DNA from: CAIVAT01 sp049317265
GTDB lineage: Bacteria; Bacteroidota; Bacteroidia; Bacteroidales; FEN-979
DNA length: 64,000 bases
Reading direction: 5' to 3'
Assembly (NCBI GenBank): GCA_049317265.1
Contig: JBMOIP010000004.1
Span: 1 to 64,000, forward strand
Shown: positions 8,598 to 16,951 of the stretch, in pieces
How positions within the stretch are numbered: position 1 is the first letter of the stretch
Layout of the letters: every line of letters begins with the position of its first letter
Notes under the pieces: model-generated
What the model saw: the letters and a program-made list of their open reading frames with translations, nothing else
Databases searched by the model: none
What the model was told of the DNA's origin: nothing
Position numbers and translations under genes: made by a program

Positions 8598-9011
8598 TTA
8601 GCATTTTCTTTCCATGTAGGATTGGAGCATGATGGTGGCGCTTACCGTATCAACAAGTGCTTTATCCTGCCGGTCCTTCTTTTTCAGGCCGGCTTCCCTG
8701 ATAGTCCTGGTGGCCAGGAGTGATGTAAAACGCTCATCTGCTCGCTCCACAGGAATTCCGGGGAATGCTGCCTTTAAATATCTCACAAAAGGTTCAATAA
8801 AGACAGAAGATTCAGAATCAGTGTAATCCATCTGTTTTGGCTGACCTACCACGAAACACTCCACCACATTTTTACCAGCATAATCCCTTAAAAAATCCAT
8901 TAAATCCAATGACCGCACAGTTGTAAGGCCGGTGGCAATGATCTTTAACTCATCCGTTACAGCAATGCCTGTTCTCTTCTGACCGAAATCAATTGCAACA
9001 ATCCTTCCCAT
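8598..9011 (-). CDS. ruvX: putative pre-16S rRNA nuclease / Holliday junction resolvase homologue YqgF
   Basis: 137 residues with the RNase H-like fold of YqgF. Visible motifs are VAIDFGQKRTGIAVTD (first catalytic Asp at residue 7), FVVGQPKQMD, ADERFTSLLA (catalytic Glu) and DKALVDTVSATIMLQ (last Asp). In E. coli the protein finishes the 5' end of 16S rRNA; the resolvase name is older. A perfect -7 element lies just upstream on the minus strand. def and the TPR lipoprotein follow in the same direction and are probably co-transcribed. Confidence 0.93.
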   Translation of the reverse strand: MGRIVAIDFGQKRTGIAVTDELKIIATGLTTVRSLDLMDFLRDYAGKNVVECFVVGQPKQMDYTDSESSVFIEPFVRYLKAAFPGIPVERADERFTSLLATRTIREAGLKKKDRQDKALVDTVSATIMLQSYMERKC

Positions 9012-9026
9012 CCCCTATTTTTCTTG

Positions 9027-9034
9027 CAAAGGTA
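9027..9034 (-). promoter_or_regulatory. -7 element (TACCTTTG) before ruvX
   Basis: A perfect TAnnTTTG match on the minus strand, 15 bp before the ruvX ATG, implying a very short leader. Confidence 0.55.
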
Positions 9035-9101
9035 CAAAGATTTAAAATTTTAGCTAATTTTGAAAAGTTGTATTCAACAGAGAAACACAACATTTCATCC
9101 A

Positions 9102-9163
9102 GTCACCCTGTTACCTTGTCACCTTGTCACCTTGTTACCCTGTTACCTTGTTACCTTTTTACC
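9102..9163. repeat. 8-bp tandem repeat, 7.75 units (GTYACCYT)
   Basis: The array runs GTCACCCT, GTTACCTT, GTCACCTT twice, GTTACCCT, GTTACCTT twice, TTTACC. Variation is almost confined to the two pyrimidine positions. It ends 8 bp before the dapD ATG and so forms most of its leader. A shorter array of the same unit lies at 22793-22830 before ribH. Confidence 0.85.
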
Positions 9164-9171
9164 GACACTGC

Positions 9172-9987
9172 ATGCAAACCCTTCAAAGCCTGATTGAATC
9201 TGCCTGGCAAGACCGGGAACTTCTGAAAGATGCCAGAACCCGTGAAGCCATTGGTGAAGTTATGTCACAACTCGACCAGGGCCTGCTCCGTGTTGCCTCT
9301 CATGAATCAGGTGAATGGGTTACCCACGAATGGATAAAAAAAGCAGTCATTCTCTATTTCCCCATTTGTAAGATGGAACTCATTGAGGTTGGCCCATTTC
9401 AATTCCATGATAAAATTCCCCTGAAAACCAATTATGATAAACTGGGGGTAAGAGTGGTGCCACACGCCATTGCACGATATGGTGCATTCCTGGCCCGGGG
9501 AGTGATCATGATGCCATCGTACGTGAATATTGGTGCGTACATCGATAGCGGAACCATGGTTGACACATGGGCTACAGTGGGTTCCTGCGCTCAGATCGGC
9601 AAGAACTGCCATCTCAGCGGTGGGGTCGGCATAGGCGGAGTACTTGAACCCGTGCAGGCAGCTCCGGTGATCATTGAAGACAACTGTTTCCTGGGATCCC
9701 GCTGCATCGTGGTGGAGGGCGTACGAATCGGCAGGGAAGCCGTTTTAGGGGCCAATGTTGTTTTGACTGGTTCCACGAAAATTATTGATGTCTCAGGAGA
9801 GCAACCAGTGGAGTATAAGGGGTTTGTACCGGAAAGGTCGGTCGTCATTCCAGGGACAATTCCAAAAACCTTTCCTTCAGGAGTTTACCAGGTGCCTTGT
9901 GCATTGATTATCGGGCGCAGAAAACCATCAACCGACCTTAAAACCTCCCTGAACCAGGCGTTACGCGAATTTGATGTCCCTGTGTAG
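9172..9987 (+). CDS. dapD: 2,3,4,5-tetrahydropyridine-2,6-dicarboxylate N-succinyltransferase
   Basis: 271 residues from the ATG at 9172; codons further upstream would translate the octamer repeat and are rejected. It succinylates tetrahydrodipicolinate in the succinylase branch of lysine/diaminopimelate synthesis. An N-terminal helical region (MQTLQSLIESAWQ) is followed by the left-handed parallel beta-helix of hexapeptide repeats (about 115-230: GVIMMPSYVNIGAYIDSG, VDTWATVGSCAQIGKN), with the trimer loop GGVLEPVQAAPV. Its TAG stop abuts the ATG of the GT9 gene with no gap, so the two are probably translationally coupled. Confidence 0.96.
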   Translation: MQTLQSLIESAWQDRELLKDARTREAIGEVMSQLDQGLLRVASHESGEWVTHEWIKKAVILYFPICKMELIEVGPFQFHDKIPLKTNYDKLGVRVVPHAIARYGAFLARGVIMMPSYVNIGAYIDSGTMVDTWATVGSCAQIGKNCHLSGGVGIGGVLEPVQAAPVIIEDNCFLGSRCIVVEGVRIGREAVLGANVVLTGSTKIIDVSGEQPVEYKGFVPERSVVIPGTIPKTFPSGVYQVPCALIIGRRKPSTDLKTSLNQALREFDVPV

Positions 9988-10974
9988 ATGAAGAAGATCC
10001 TCGTTATTCAAACTGCATCCATTGGCGATGTGATCCTGGCAACTGCATTGATCGAAAGCCTTCACAACTCGTTTTCAGAAGCTTCGATAGATTTCATGGT
10101 AAAAAAAGGCAATGAGAATCTCTTTAAATCGCACCCGTTCCTTAACCGAGTGATCATTTGGGATAAACGTGCGGCCAAATACTCCGGATTCCTGGCAATT
10201 ACGCGACAAGTAAGGCAGACACAATACGACCTGGTTGTCAACATCCAGCGGTTTTTCCTGACCGGGTTACTTACCGTGCTGTCGGGAGCAATGGAAACCC
10301 GTGGTTTTTCAAAAAATCCACTCTCCGCTCTTTTTACACGAAGGTTTAAACACCAGCTCGGCAGCAATCTCCATGAAGTTGATCGCAACCAGGCGCTGAT
10401 CAGTGATTTGACCATCCCGGGAAAAATTGTGCCAAAACTTTACCCATCTGTCGAAGATGAAGATGTGGTTTCACCATATATGTCAGGTAAATATTATACC
10501 GTATCCCCAGCTTCCTTGTGGTTCACCAAGCAATACCCGGTTGAAAAATGGATCGATTTGATCCGGCATATTCCCGGTGACGCCAAAATATTCTTACTTG
10601 GTGGTCCTGGTGATCTCGCCCTGTGCAGCGAAATTGTACGGCAGTCCTCCCATACGGGGGTGAAGATTCTTGCCGGGCAACTTACACTTCTGCAATCGGC
10701 GGCACTGATGCGGAATGCAGGGATGAATTTCACCAATGATTCCGCCCCGATGCACCTTGCCTCCTCGGTCAATGCCCCTGTCACAGCCATCTATTGTTCC
10801 ACTGTTCCGCAATTCGGGTTCGGGCCCCTGTCGTCGGATTCAACAGTAGTTGAAACCACGGAACAACTGAGTTGCCGTCCCTGCGGACTGCATGGCTATT
10901 CTGCATGTCCTGAAAAGCACTTCCGCTGTGCATTTGACATTAAAACAGAGATGCTTACCCGAAATTTGCATTGA
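9988..10974 (+). CDS. glycosyltransferase family 9 (LPS heptosyltransferase type)
   Basis: 328 residues, GT-B fold. The N-terminus MKKILVIQTASIGDVILATAL is the family 9 signature. The C-terminal donor-binding half has the conserved FTNDSAPMHLASSVNAPV segment and a Cys-rich end (CRPCGLHGYSACPEKHFRC) usual for the family. It probably transfers a heptose or related sugar to the lipopolysaccharide core at the cytoplasmic face of the inner membrane; the exact donor is not deducible. It starts directly on the dapD stop codon. Confidence 0.9.
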   Translation: MKKILVIQTASIGDVILATALIESLHNSFSEASIDFMVKKGNENLFKSHPFLNRVIIWDKRAAKYSGFLAITRQVRQTQYDLVVNIQRFFLTGLLTVLSGAMETRGFSKNPLSALFTRRFKHQLGSNLHEVDRNQALISDLTIPGKIVPKLYPSVEDEDVVSPYMSGKYYTVSPASLWFTKQYPVEKWIDLIRHIPGDAKIFLLGGPGDLALCSEIVRQSSHTGVKILAGQLTLLQSAALMRNAGMNFTNDSAPMHLASSVNAPVTAIYCSTVPQFGFGPLSSDSTVVETTEQLSCRPCGLHGYSACPEKHFRCAFDIKTEMLTRNLH

Positions 10975-11021
10975 GGTAAGCCCTATTTTTCAACAACCAG
11001 CCTCCCAGTGCAATTTGTCAC

Positions 11022-11029
11022 TACCTTTG
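11022..11029 (+). promoter_or_regulatory. -7 element (TACCTTTG) before the YrdC-family gene
   Basis: A perfect TAnnTTTG match, 31 bp before the ATG at 11061, within the short gap after the GT9 gene. Confidence 0.55.
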
Positions 11030-11060
11030 CACGTTTTTATTCCTAAAGTTATCCATTGCC

Positions 11061-11633
11061 ATGTCTTCAATCGAACAGGAAATAGCGAATTGCCTGCCAA
11101 TCCTCTCCTCGGGTGGAACGATCCTTTACCCTACCGACACCATCTGGGGCATTGGTTGCGATGCAACAAATCCGGATGCGGTCAGGAAAGTTTACCAGCT
11201 GAAGCAACGAATGGAGCGGAAAAGCCTTATCATTCTGATAGATGATGCGGAGCGGTTAAAGGATTACATTTCCAACATTCCTGCCATTGCCTGGGACCTT
11301 TTGAACAGTGTTGATACACCCCTCACCATCATCTATCCCCAGGGGAAAAACCTTGCGCAAAATGTCCTGGCCGACGACGGATCCATTGCCATCCGGATAG
11401 CAAAAACCGAATTCTGCAGAAACCTGATAAAAGCATTCGGAAAACCTGTTGTTTCTACCTCTGCAAACATATCCGGGGCGAGTCCGGCATTGTCTTATAA
11501 AGCCATTGTTCCGGAGATCATCAGGGGAGTTGATTACGCCGTGGATGAATCCATCGACGAGCTCAATGAACTCAAGGCCTCGCGTATTATTAAACTTGAT
11601 TCGAACGGAGAATTCAGTATCATCCGTCATTAA
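11061..11633 (+). CDS. L-threonylcarbamoyladenylate synthase (Sua5/YciO/YrdC family)
   Basis: 190 residues, a YrdC-type domain alone without the Sua5 C-terminal domain. It is expected to make threonylcarbamoyl-AMP from Thr, bicarbonate and ATP for the t6A37 modification of ANN-reading tRNAs. Typical segments are GGTILYPTDTIWGIGCDA, QLKQRMERKSLIILI (K/R binding cluster), LTIIYP, SIAIRI and PVVSTSANISGASP. YciO-type paralogues share these motifs, so TsaC function is likely but not certain. The stop is 18 bp before the TonB receptor start. Confidence 0.9.
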   Translation: MSSIEQEIANCLPILSSGGTILYPTDTIWGIGCDATNPDAVRKVYQLKQRMERKSLIILIDDAERLKDYISNIPAIAWDLLNSVDTPLTIIYPQGKNLAQNVLADDGSIAIRIAKTEFCRNLIKAFGKPVVSTSANISGASPALSYKAIVPEIIRGVDYAVDESIDELNELKASRIIKLDSNGEFSIIRH

Positions 11634-11651
11634 ACAACCTGTTATTTGCCA

Positions 11652-14012
11652 ATGAAACACACCCTCTTCCTATCCCTCCTCTTTCTGATCTTTTTTCAAC
11701 ACCAGCAGAGTTTCTGTACCCCTGCTGACAAACCCAAACGCTACTCCATCATCGGCAAAATCACTGATCTGAACAGTGGTGAAGCCTTGCTGGGGGCCAC
11801 CATTTATGTCAGGGAACTTAACACCGGGGCGGTTTCTGATCAGTATGGCAACTACTCCCTAACGCTGGATGAAGGGAAATACACCCTTATATACTCTTAC
11901 ATCGGGTATAAAACAGTTGAAAAGAGTATAGAACTGACCAGGGATATGAAATTACCCCTCGAACTTGCCCCTCAGGAGCACCAGCTGAAAGAGGTTGAAA
12001 TCACCAGCGAGAAGAATGATAAAAATGTGGTAAAGCCCGAGATGAGTACGTTTCGCATGGATATAAAAACAATCCAGCGGATTCCTGCCCTGATGGGAGA
12101 AGTGGATGTTATCAAAGCCATACAGCTGCTTCCCGGTGTTCAGTCGGTTGGCGAAGGATCATCCGGCTTCAGCGTACGGGGAGGTGCCCCCGATCAGAAC
12201 CTCATATTGCTTGACGAGGCGACAGTTTACAATGCATCCCACCTGATGGGATTTTTCTCAGTGTTCAACAACGACGCCATCAAGGATGTGAAACTCTACA
12301 AAGGAGATATCCCGGCAAATTACGGGGGAAGGCTGGCATCTGTACTGGATGTGCGCATGAATGAAGGAAACTCAAAGAAGTTTGAAGTCAATGGAGGCAT
12401 CGGCATCATTGCAAGCAGGTTAACGGTAGAAGGTCCGATCCTCAAAGACAAGTGCTCATTTGTCGTATCTGGCCGCAGGACCTACGCCGATGTTTTTCTC
12501 CCCCTCTCATCCAACAAAGCGTTACAGAACAACCGGCTCTATTTCTATGATCTCAACGCAAAGATCAACTACCGCATCAACGATAACAACCAGGTATTTC
12601 TTTCGGGTTATTTTGGCCGGGATGTTTTTAAAAGTGGGTTTGCCGGCATGAAATGGGGGAATGAAACTGCCACCATCCGATGGAACCACCTGTTTACCAA
12701 GCGGCTCTTTTCAAACTACTCCTTCATTTACAGCAACTATCTTTATAACCTGGGAACACCGGATGGCACCAACAACTCCTTTACCTGGACCTCCAACCTG
12801 CGTGACCTTGGAGTGAAAGGTGACTTCAGCTATTACCTCAATACCAAAAACACCATAAAGTTCGGAGCCTCGGTGATTTACCATATGTTTAACCCCGGGG
12901 ATGCCCATGGAACAGGGGATAAAACCGTTATCACAGAAGTTAAGGTACCCAACAACTACGCTTTTGAAACCGGCATTTATGCCAATAATGAGCAAAAACT
13001 CGGCGATCACTTCACTGTAAAATATGGCCTGCGCTTCTCCATGTTCCAGAATACTGGCCCCGGCACTGTTTTTCATTATGATTCCGCCTATAATGCCATT
13101 GATTCATCTGTTTACAAGTCGGGTGAACTGTATAAAACATATGCGGGCCTTGAACCCAGGCTCGGATTGCTATACGATTTCAACAGCAAGCATTCGATCA
13201 AGGCAAGTTATGCCCGAACAAACCAGTACCTGCAGCTTGCACAAAACTCCACCGTTGGAACCCCGCTAGATATCTGGTTTCCATCAAGTCCCAATGTCAA
13301 ACCCCAAATCGCAGACCAGCTGGCATTGGGGTATTTCAGAAATTTCCGGAGAAACACCATTGAAACCTCCATTGAAGGATATTACAAGTGGATGAAGAAT
13401 GTGGTCGACTTTAAAGACTTTGCTGAACTTTTACTCAACAACAAACTGGAAGGTGAAATACGTACCGGAAAAGCGTGGTCGTACGGCATTGAATTCCTGG
13501 TGAGGCTGAATGAAGAAAAAATCAACGGATGGGTCAGCTATACCTACTCCCGAACTTTCAGGCAGATCAATGAGATCAACAGCAACAACTCATATCCAGC
13601 CCCTTACGACAAACCAAATAACATTTCTGTGGTTGTTAATTATGTAATCAGCAAGCGGATTACCGTTTCTGCCAATTGGGTTTATGCTACAGGCGCCCCG
13701 GTAACTTTTCCCACGGGGCGTTCGGATATCGGCGGTAAGATTGTGCCAATCTATTCCGACCGGAATCAATACCGCTATCCTGATTACCACCGGCTTGATC
13801 TCTCCTTATCCTACTTCAGTAAGCAGAAACCTGGCAGGAAATTCAACTGGGATCTGAACTTTTCAGTTTATAATGCTTACAACCGTCACAATACATGGTC
13901 AATTAATTTCACACAGGACAACATTGACCCCAATGTTACCTATGCCGAGAAGGTATACCTCTTCGGAATTATCCCTTCAATCACCTTCAATTTCCACTTC
14001 AACAATGATTAG
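11652..14012 (+). CDS. TonB-dependent receptor with CarboxypepD_reg-like domain
   Basis: 786 residues from the ATG at 11652 (a TTG two codons earlier is less likely). Order: signal peptide (1-24), CarboxypepD_reg-like domain (about 33-115: IGKITDLNSGEALLGATIYV), plug (about 140-250: VIKAIQLLPGVQSVGEG, SGFSVRGGAPDQNLILLDEA) and a beta barrel ending GIIPSITFNFHFNND. The stop overlaps by 8 bp the start of a DUF4249 lipoprotein, a common receptor partner in Bacteroidota. The pair therefore resembles a SusCD-like uptake system with an alternative surface lipoprotein. The substrate is unknown. Confidence 0.93.
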   Translation: MKHTLFLSLLFLIFFQHQQSFCTPADKPKRYSIIGKITDLNSGEALLGATIYVRELNTGAVSDQYGNYSLTLDEGKYTLIYSYIGYKTVEKSIELTRDMKLPLELAPQEHQLKEVEITSEKNDKNVVKPEMSTFRMDIKTIQRIPALMGEVDVIKAIQLLPGVQSVGEGSSGFSVRGGAPDQNLILLDEATVYNASHLMGFFSVFNNDAIKDVKLYKGDIPANYGGRLASVLDVRMNEGNSKKFEVNGGIGIIASRLTVEGPILKDKCSFVVSGRRTYADVFLPLSSNKALQNNRLYFYDLNAKINYRINDNNQVFLSGYFGRDVFKSGFAGMKWGNETATIRWNHLFTKRLFSNYSFIYSNYLYNLGTPDGTNNSFTWTSNLRDLGVKGDFSYYLNTKNTIKFGASVIYHMFNPGDAHGTGDKTVITEVKVPNNYAFETGIYANNEQKLGDHFTVKYGLRFSMFQNTGPGTVFHYDSAYNAIDSSVYKSGELYKTYAGLEPRLGLLYDFNSKHSIKASYARTNQYLQLAQNSTVGTPLDIWFPSSPNVKPQIADQLALGYFRNFRRNTIETSIEGYYKWMKNVVDFKDFAELLLNNKLEGEIRTGKAWSYGIEFLVRLNEEKINGWVSYTYSRTFRQINEINSNNSYPAPYDKPNNISVVVNYVISKRITVSANWVYATGAPVTFPTGRSDIGGKIVPIYSDRNQYRYPDYHRLDLSLSYFSKQKPGRKFNWDLNFSVYNAYNRHNTWSINFTQDNIDPNVTYAEKVYLFGIIPSITFNFHFNND

Positions 14013-14850
14013 AAAAATTCCGCATATTATTTTACTGATCCTGATCGTTTCTGCCTGTACAGAAAAAATTGACGTAAAACTCGACAGCACCTATACGCGC
14101 CTCGTAGTGGATGGCAACCTTGAATCCGATACGGGAACCTACAGCGTGGCGCTGACTACCTCAGCCGACTACTTTTCCAATGAACCGGTTCCTCGTGTGG
14201 TCGATGCAACCGTCACGGTAAACGATGGCAGCAAAACCTTTTTACTGCATGAATCACAGAAAGGAGTTTCAGGTATCTATCTGACCGATTCGAATTTTAT
14301 TGGGAAAAGGGGTAAAACCTACACACTGCATGTAGAACTTGCTAAAGCCATAGCGGGACATGCCAGTGTTGAAGCGACATGCTATCTTCCGCCCGTAACG
14401 AACCTCGATTCTATTGGTACAGATTTTCACTCCGAATGGGGCCCCAAGGGAGTATGGACCATTAAACTGTATGCCCGGGAACCAGGAGATGAAACCAACT
14501 ACTACCTTTTCAATTTCTATAAGAATGGAAAACTGATGACAGATACTCTTACAAAAAAAGTGGTGTCAGATGACAAATTTTATAACGGCAGCTATATGAA
14601 CGGTGTGGATGTGATCTACATCAACAATGAGCACAAGTGGGAAACCTTCCAGTCAGGCGACACCATTACGCTTCAGATGTCGGGCATTACAAAGGAGTAT
14701 TTTGATTTCATCAACCAGGTGCAGCAATCGGGGATCACCATCCCGTTTTTCACGGGTCCTCCGGCTAACGTAAAGGGGAATGTCACCAACGGGGGCATCG
14801 GATTTTTTGCTGCCTACTCAAACAGCTTCGCCAAAACAGTCGTAAAATAA
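14005..14850 (+). CDS. DUF4249 lipoprotein, partner of the TonB receptor
   Basis: 281 residues. The start at 14005 overlaps the receptor stop (ATGATTAG) and opens directly into a lipoprotein signal, LILIVSAC, with Cys18. The body is beta-rich with the DUF4249 pattern: TRLVVDGNLESDTGTYSVALTTSADYF, then ATVTVNDGSKTFLL, and YTLHVELAKA... as a carboxypeptidase-regulatory-like first domain. In this family the lipoprotein is thought to sit at the cell surface beside its receptor. hydF follows after only 8 bp, so all three genes may share a transcript. Confidence 0.87.
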   Translation: MIRKIPHIILLILIVSACTEKIDVKLDSTYTRLVVDGNLESDTGTYSVALTTSADYFSNEPVPRVVDATVTVNDGSKTFLLHESQKGVSGIYLTDSNFIGKRGKTYTLHVELAKAIAGHASVEATCYLPPVTNLDSIGTDFHSEWGPKGVWTIKLYAREPGDETNYYLFNFYKNGKLMTDTLTKKVVSDDKFYNGSYMNGVDVIYINNEHKWETFQSGDTITLQMSGITKEYFDFINQVQQSGITIPFFTGPPANVKGNVTNGGIGFFAAYSNSFAKTVVK

Positions 14851-14858
14851 ACAATCCG

Positions 14859-16088
14859 ATGACCAAGGGACGAGATAATAAACCGCATATCGGAATTTTT
14901 GGCAGAAGGAACAACGGAAAGAGTTCACTGATCAATGCGCTGACCGGCCAGGAAATAGCCATTGTTTCTGATGTTGCAGGCACAACAACCGATCCTGTTA
15001 AAAAATCGATTGAAATAGGTGGAATAGGTCCGGTGGTGATGATCGATACCGCCGGGATTGACGATGCCGGCGCCCTTGGCATGAAACGGGTTGGAAAGAC
15101 CAGGGATGTACTGAAGATCATCGACCTGGCTATCCTTGTGATTGCACAAAATGAGTTCGGAGAACCGGAGACCAACCTGGTAACCAGTTTCCGGGCGAAT
15201 GATCTCCCGTACTTCATCATCCACAACAAATCTGATGTTTCCGGGATCTCCCCTGAGTTGTCCACCTTCATTAAGGATAAACTGGCAGTTCCTGTAGTTG
15301 AATTCAGTTCGCTGTTCCCGGTAAATCTTGAAGCCCTTATTAACCTGATTCGCAACACAATACCTGAGACTGCATTTCACAAGCAAACACTTGTTGGCGA
15401 TCTTATCTCCTATGGTGACGTTGTCCTGCTCATCACACCCATCGATATCGAAGCACCCGAAGGCCGGTTGATCCTGCCACAGGTACAGGTGATCCGTGAT
15501 ATCCTTGATCACGACGGCATTGCCATTGTTTGTAAAGAACGTGAAGTTGACTCGTTTCTTAAGCGAATGAGCCCCAAGCCGGTCCTGGTGGTGACCGACA
15601 GCCAGGTATTTCCAAAAGCTGACGCTGCCATTCCGAAAGATATTCCGCTCACGAGTTTCAGCATTGTTCTCGCCCGTCAGAAAGGCGATTTTGCAAATTA
15701 CATGAAGGGCACACCCCATTTGTCGAAACTGCGCAATGGTGACCGGCTTCTTATCCTGGAATCCTGCACGCACCATGTCTCCTGTGATGACATTGGAAGG
15801 GTTAAAATACCCCGATGGCTGAGCAATTTTTCCGGAAAAAAGCTTGATTTTGACATTGTCTCAGGATTGAATAACATAACACGCCCTATCACTGAATATG
15901 CTATGGTGATTCAATGCGGAGGATGCATGATAACGAGAAAACAGATTGTCAGCCGGCTTAAACCAGCCATTGATGCCGGTATCCCAGTGACAAATTACGG
16001 GATGGCAATCGCTTATGTACATGGCATCTATAACAGGGCGATAGCGCCATTCAGTAAGGGATTGAATGAAAAGGCCGATTACCTTTAG
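14859..16088 (+). CDS. hydF: [FeFe]-hydrogenase H-cluster maturation GTPase HydF
   Basis: 409 residues. HydF is the scaffold on which HydE and HydG build the di-iron subcluster before transfer to apo-hydrogenase. The N-terminal GTPase domain has the P-loop GRRNNGKSS (about 11-19), VAGTTTDPVKK (switch I), DTAGIDD (G3) and HNKSD (G4). The dimerisation domain follows, then the [4Fe-4S] domain with Cys303 (SCTHHVSC) and Cys353-x-x-Cys356 (QCGGCM). The residue before CxxC is Gln where many homologues have His. No hydE, hydG or hydrogenase gene is in the window, but the gene implies that the cell makes an [FeFe]-hydrogenase. Confidence 0.96.
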   Translation: MTKGRDNKPHIGIFGRRNNGKSSLINALTGQEIAIVSDVAGTTTDPVKKSIEIGGIGPVVMIDTAGIDDAGALGMKRVGKTRDVLKIIDLAILVIAQNEFGEPETNLVTSFRANDLPYFIIHNKSDVSGISPELSTFIKDKLAVPVVEFSSLFPVNLEALINLIRNTIPETAFHKQTLVGDLISYGDVVLLITPIDIEAPEGRLILPQVQVIRDILDHDGIAIVCKEREVDSFLKRMSPKPVLVVTDSQVFPKADAAIPKDIPLTSFSIVLARQKGDFANYMKGTPHLSKLRNGDRLLILESCTHHVSCDDIGRVKIPRWLSNFSGKKLDFDIVSGLNNITRPITEYAMVIQCGGCMITRKQIVSRLKPAIDAGIPVTNYGMAIAYVHGIYNRAIAPFSKGLNEKADYL

Positions 16089-16120
16089 CTGTTATGTCGG
16101 GTAAAGTAACAGTTAGGATG

Positions 16121-16825
16121 TTAGGGGACCGACATTGAAACAGGAACAACCTTCCCATTAAAGTATTTTGGCCCATTCACGGCAAAATCGGCAATAAAAT
16201 GGGCAATCTGGGTGGGGGTTTGCAGAGCTTTTATTCCGGGGAAGGCCTTCTGGAACATCTCTGTCTGGACAGCCCCTATGGCCAGGCAATTCACCTTGAT
16301 CTCCTGTTCTGCAAGTTCTTCGGCAAGCACTTCCGTGAGGATGGCCAAAGCTCCCTTACTGGCGCTGTAGGCGGCAAGTCCGGGAAATTTCTTACTCCCC
16401 TGCACTCCTCCAATGCTGCCGATGTTCACCACATGGGCTCCCTTATTCAGGATAGGTAATAAGGCCTGAATAAGAAAAAACGGGCTTTTCACATTCACAT
16501 TAAAAGTGTCGTCAAACTCTTCGAGCCCGAACTTACCAAAGGGCTTGTTAACCAGTTTTCCTGCGTTGTTGATCAAAATGTCGCAGGTGCGGATGAATGT
16601 TTCAAGTCTCTGAACAATAAAAGGATAGAACTCGAACTGTGTGAGATCGAATTCGTAAGGAGTCACCTTAGCGTCAGGATACAACCGCGTACAATCCGTT
16701 ACCAGCTCCTTAAGGGCTTTTCCATTGCGAGAAATCGCCACGATATGATTCTGCTTATGTTTGGCCAACACCTTAACAACTTCGAATCCGATCCCTTTAG
16801 CCGCGCCAGTTACAATGATGTTCAT
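16121..16825 (-). CDS. short-chain dehydrogenase/reductase
   Basis: 234 residues from the ATG at 16825, which opens directly into the Rossmann motif (MNIIVTGAAKGIGFEV). A longer upstream form is rejected because it adds a non-homologous leader. Classical SDR features are TGAAKGIG (cofactor), NNAGK, the catalytic Ser in NIGSIGG and YSASK with the Tyr-Lys pair. An acidic or basic cofactor-selecting residue is not clear, so NAD or NADP preference and substrate remain open. It is convergent with hydF and divergent from the T9SS cargo gene. Confidence 0.9.
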   Translation of the reverse strand: MNIIVTGAAKGIGFEVVKVLAKHKQNHIVAISRNGKALKELVTDCTRLYPDAKVTPYEFDLTQFEFYPFIVQRLETFIRTCDILINNAGKLVNKPFGKFGLEEFDDTFNVNVKSPFFLIQALLPILNKGAHVVNIGSIGGVQGSKKFPGLAAYSASKGALAILTEVLAEELAEQEIKVNCLAIGAVQTEMFQKAFPGIKALQTPTQIAHFIADFAVNGPKYFNGKVVPVSMSVP

Positions 16826-16895
16826 ATCTCTGTTATTTTGACCATAAAAGTAAATAAAAAGCGTGTTACATTGTACGATTGTACGCAACTTTCTG

Positions 16896-16903
16896 TAACT
16901 TTG
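16896..16903 (+). promoter_or_regulatory. -7 element (TAACTTTG) before the T9SS protein gene
   Basis: A perfect TAnnTTTG match, 48 bp before the chosen ATG at 16952. A TTG 22-24 bp upstream (16871-16873) could be a weak -33 box. It sits inside a longer in-frame open stretch, which argues for the 16952 start. Confidence 0.5.
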
Positions 16904-16951
16904 TGCTCTGTAAAGTCATCATCAAACCACCAGTTAAACAAAAAACAGATC

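Noticed and set aside
9124..9171. Longer N-terminus for dapD
   Set aside because: The extra codons start at TTG and translate the octamer repeat; DapD begins normally at the ATG at 9172.
13873..14004. Longer N-terminus for the DUF4249 lipoprotein
   Set aside because: It would overlap the TonB receptor by 140 bp in another frame and bury the lipoprotein signal that begins at 14005.
14925..15776. 283-codon minus-strand open frame inside hydF
   Set aside because: Antisense shadow of hydF; no family features.
16089..16112. Hairpin CTGTTA/TAACAG after hydF
   Set aside because: The stem is only 6 bp and no T run follows; too weak to call a terminator.
16745..16951. Longer N-terminus for the T9SS protein
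   Set aside because: It would run antisense through the SDR start and include the promoter; the signal peptide starts at 16952.
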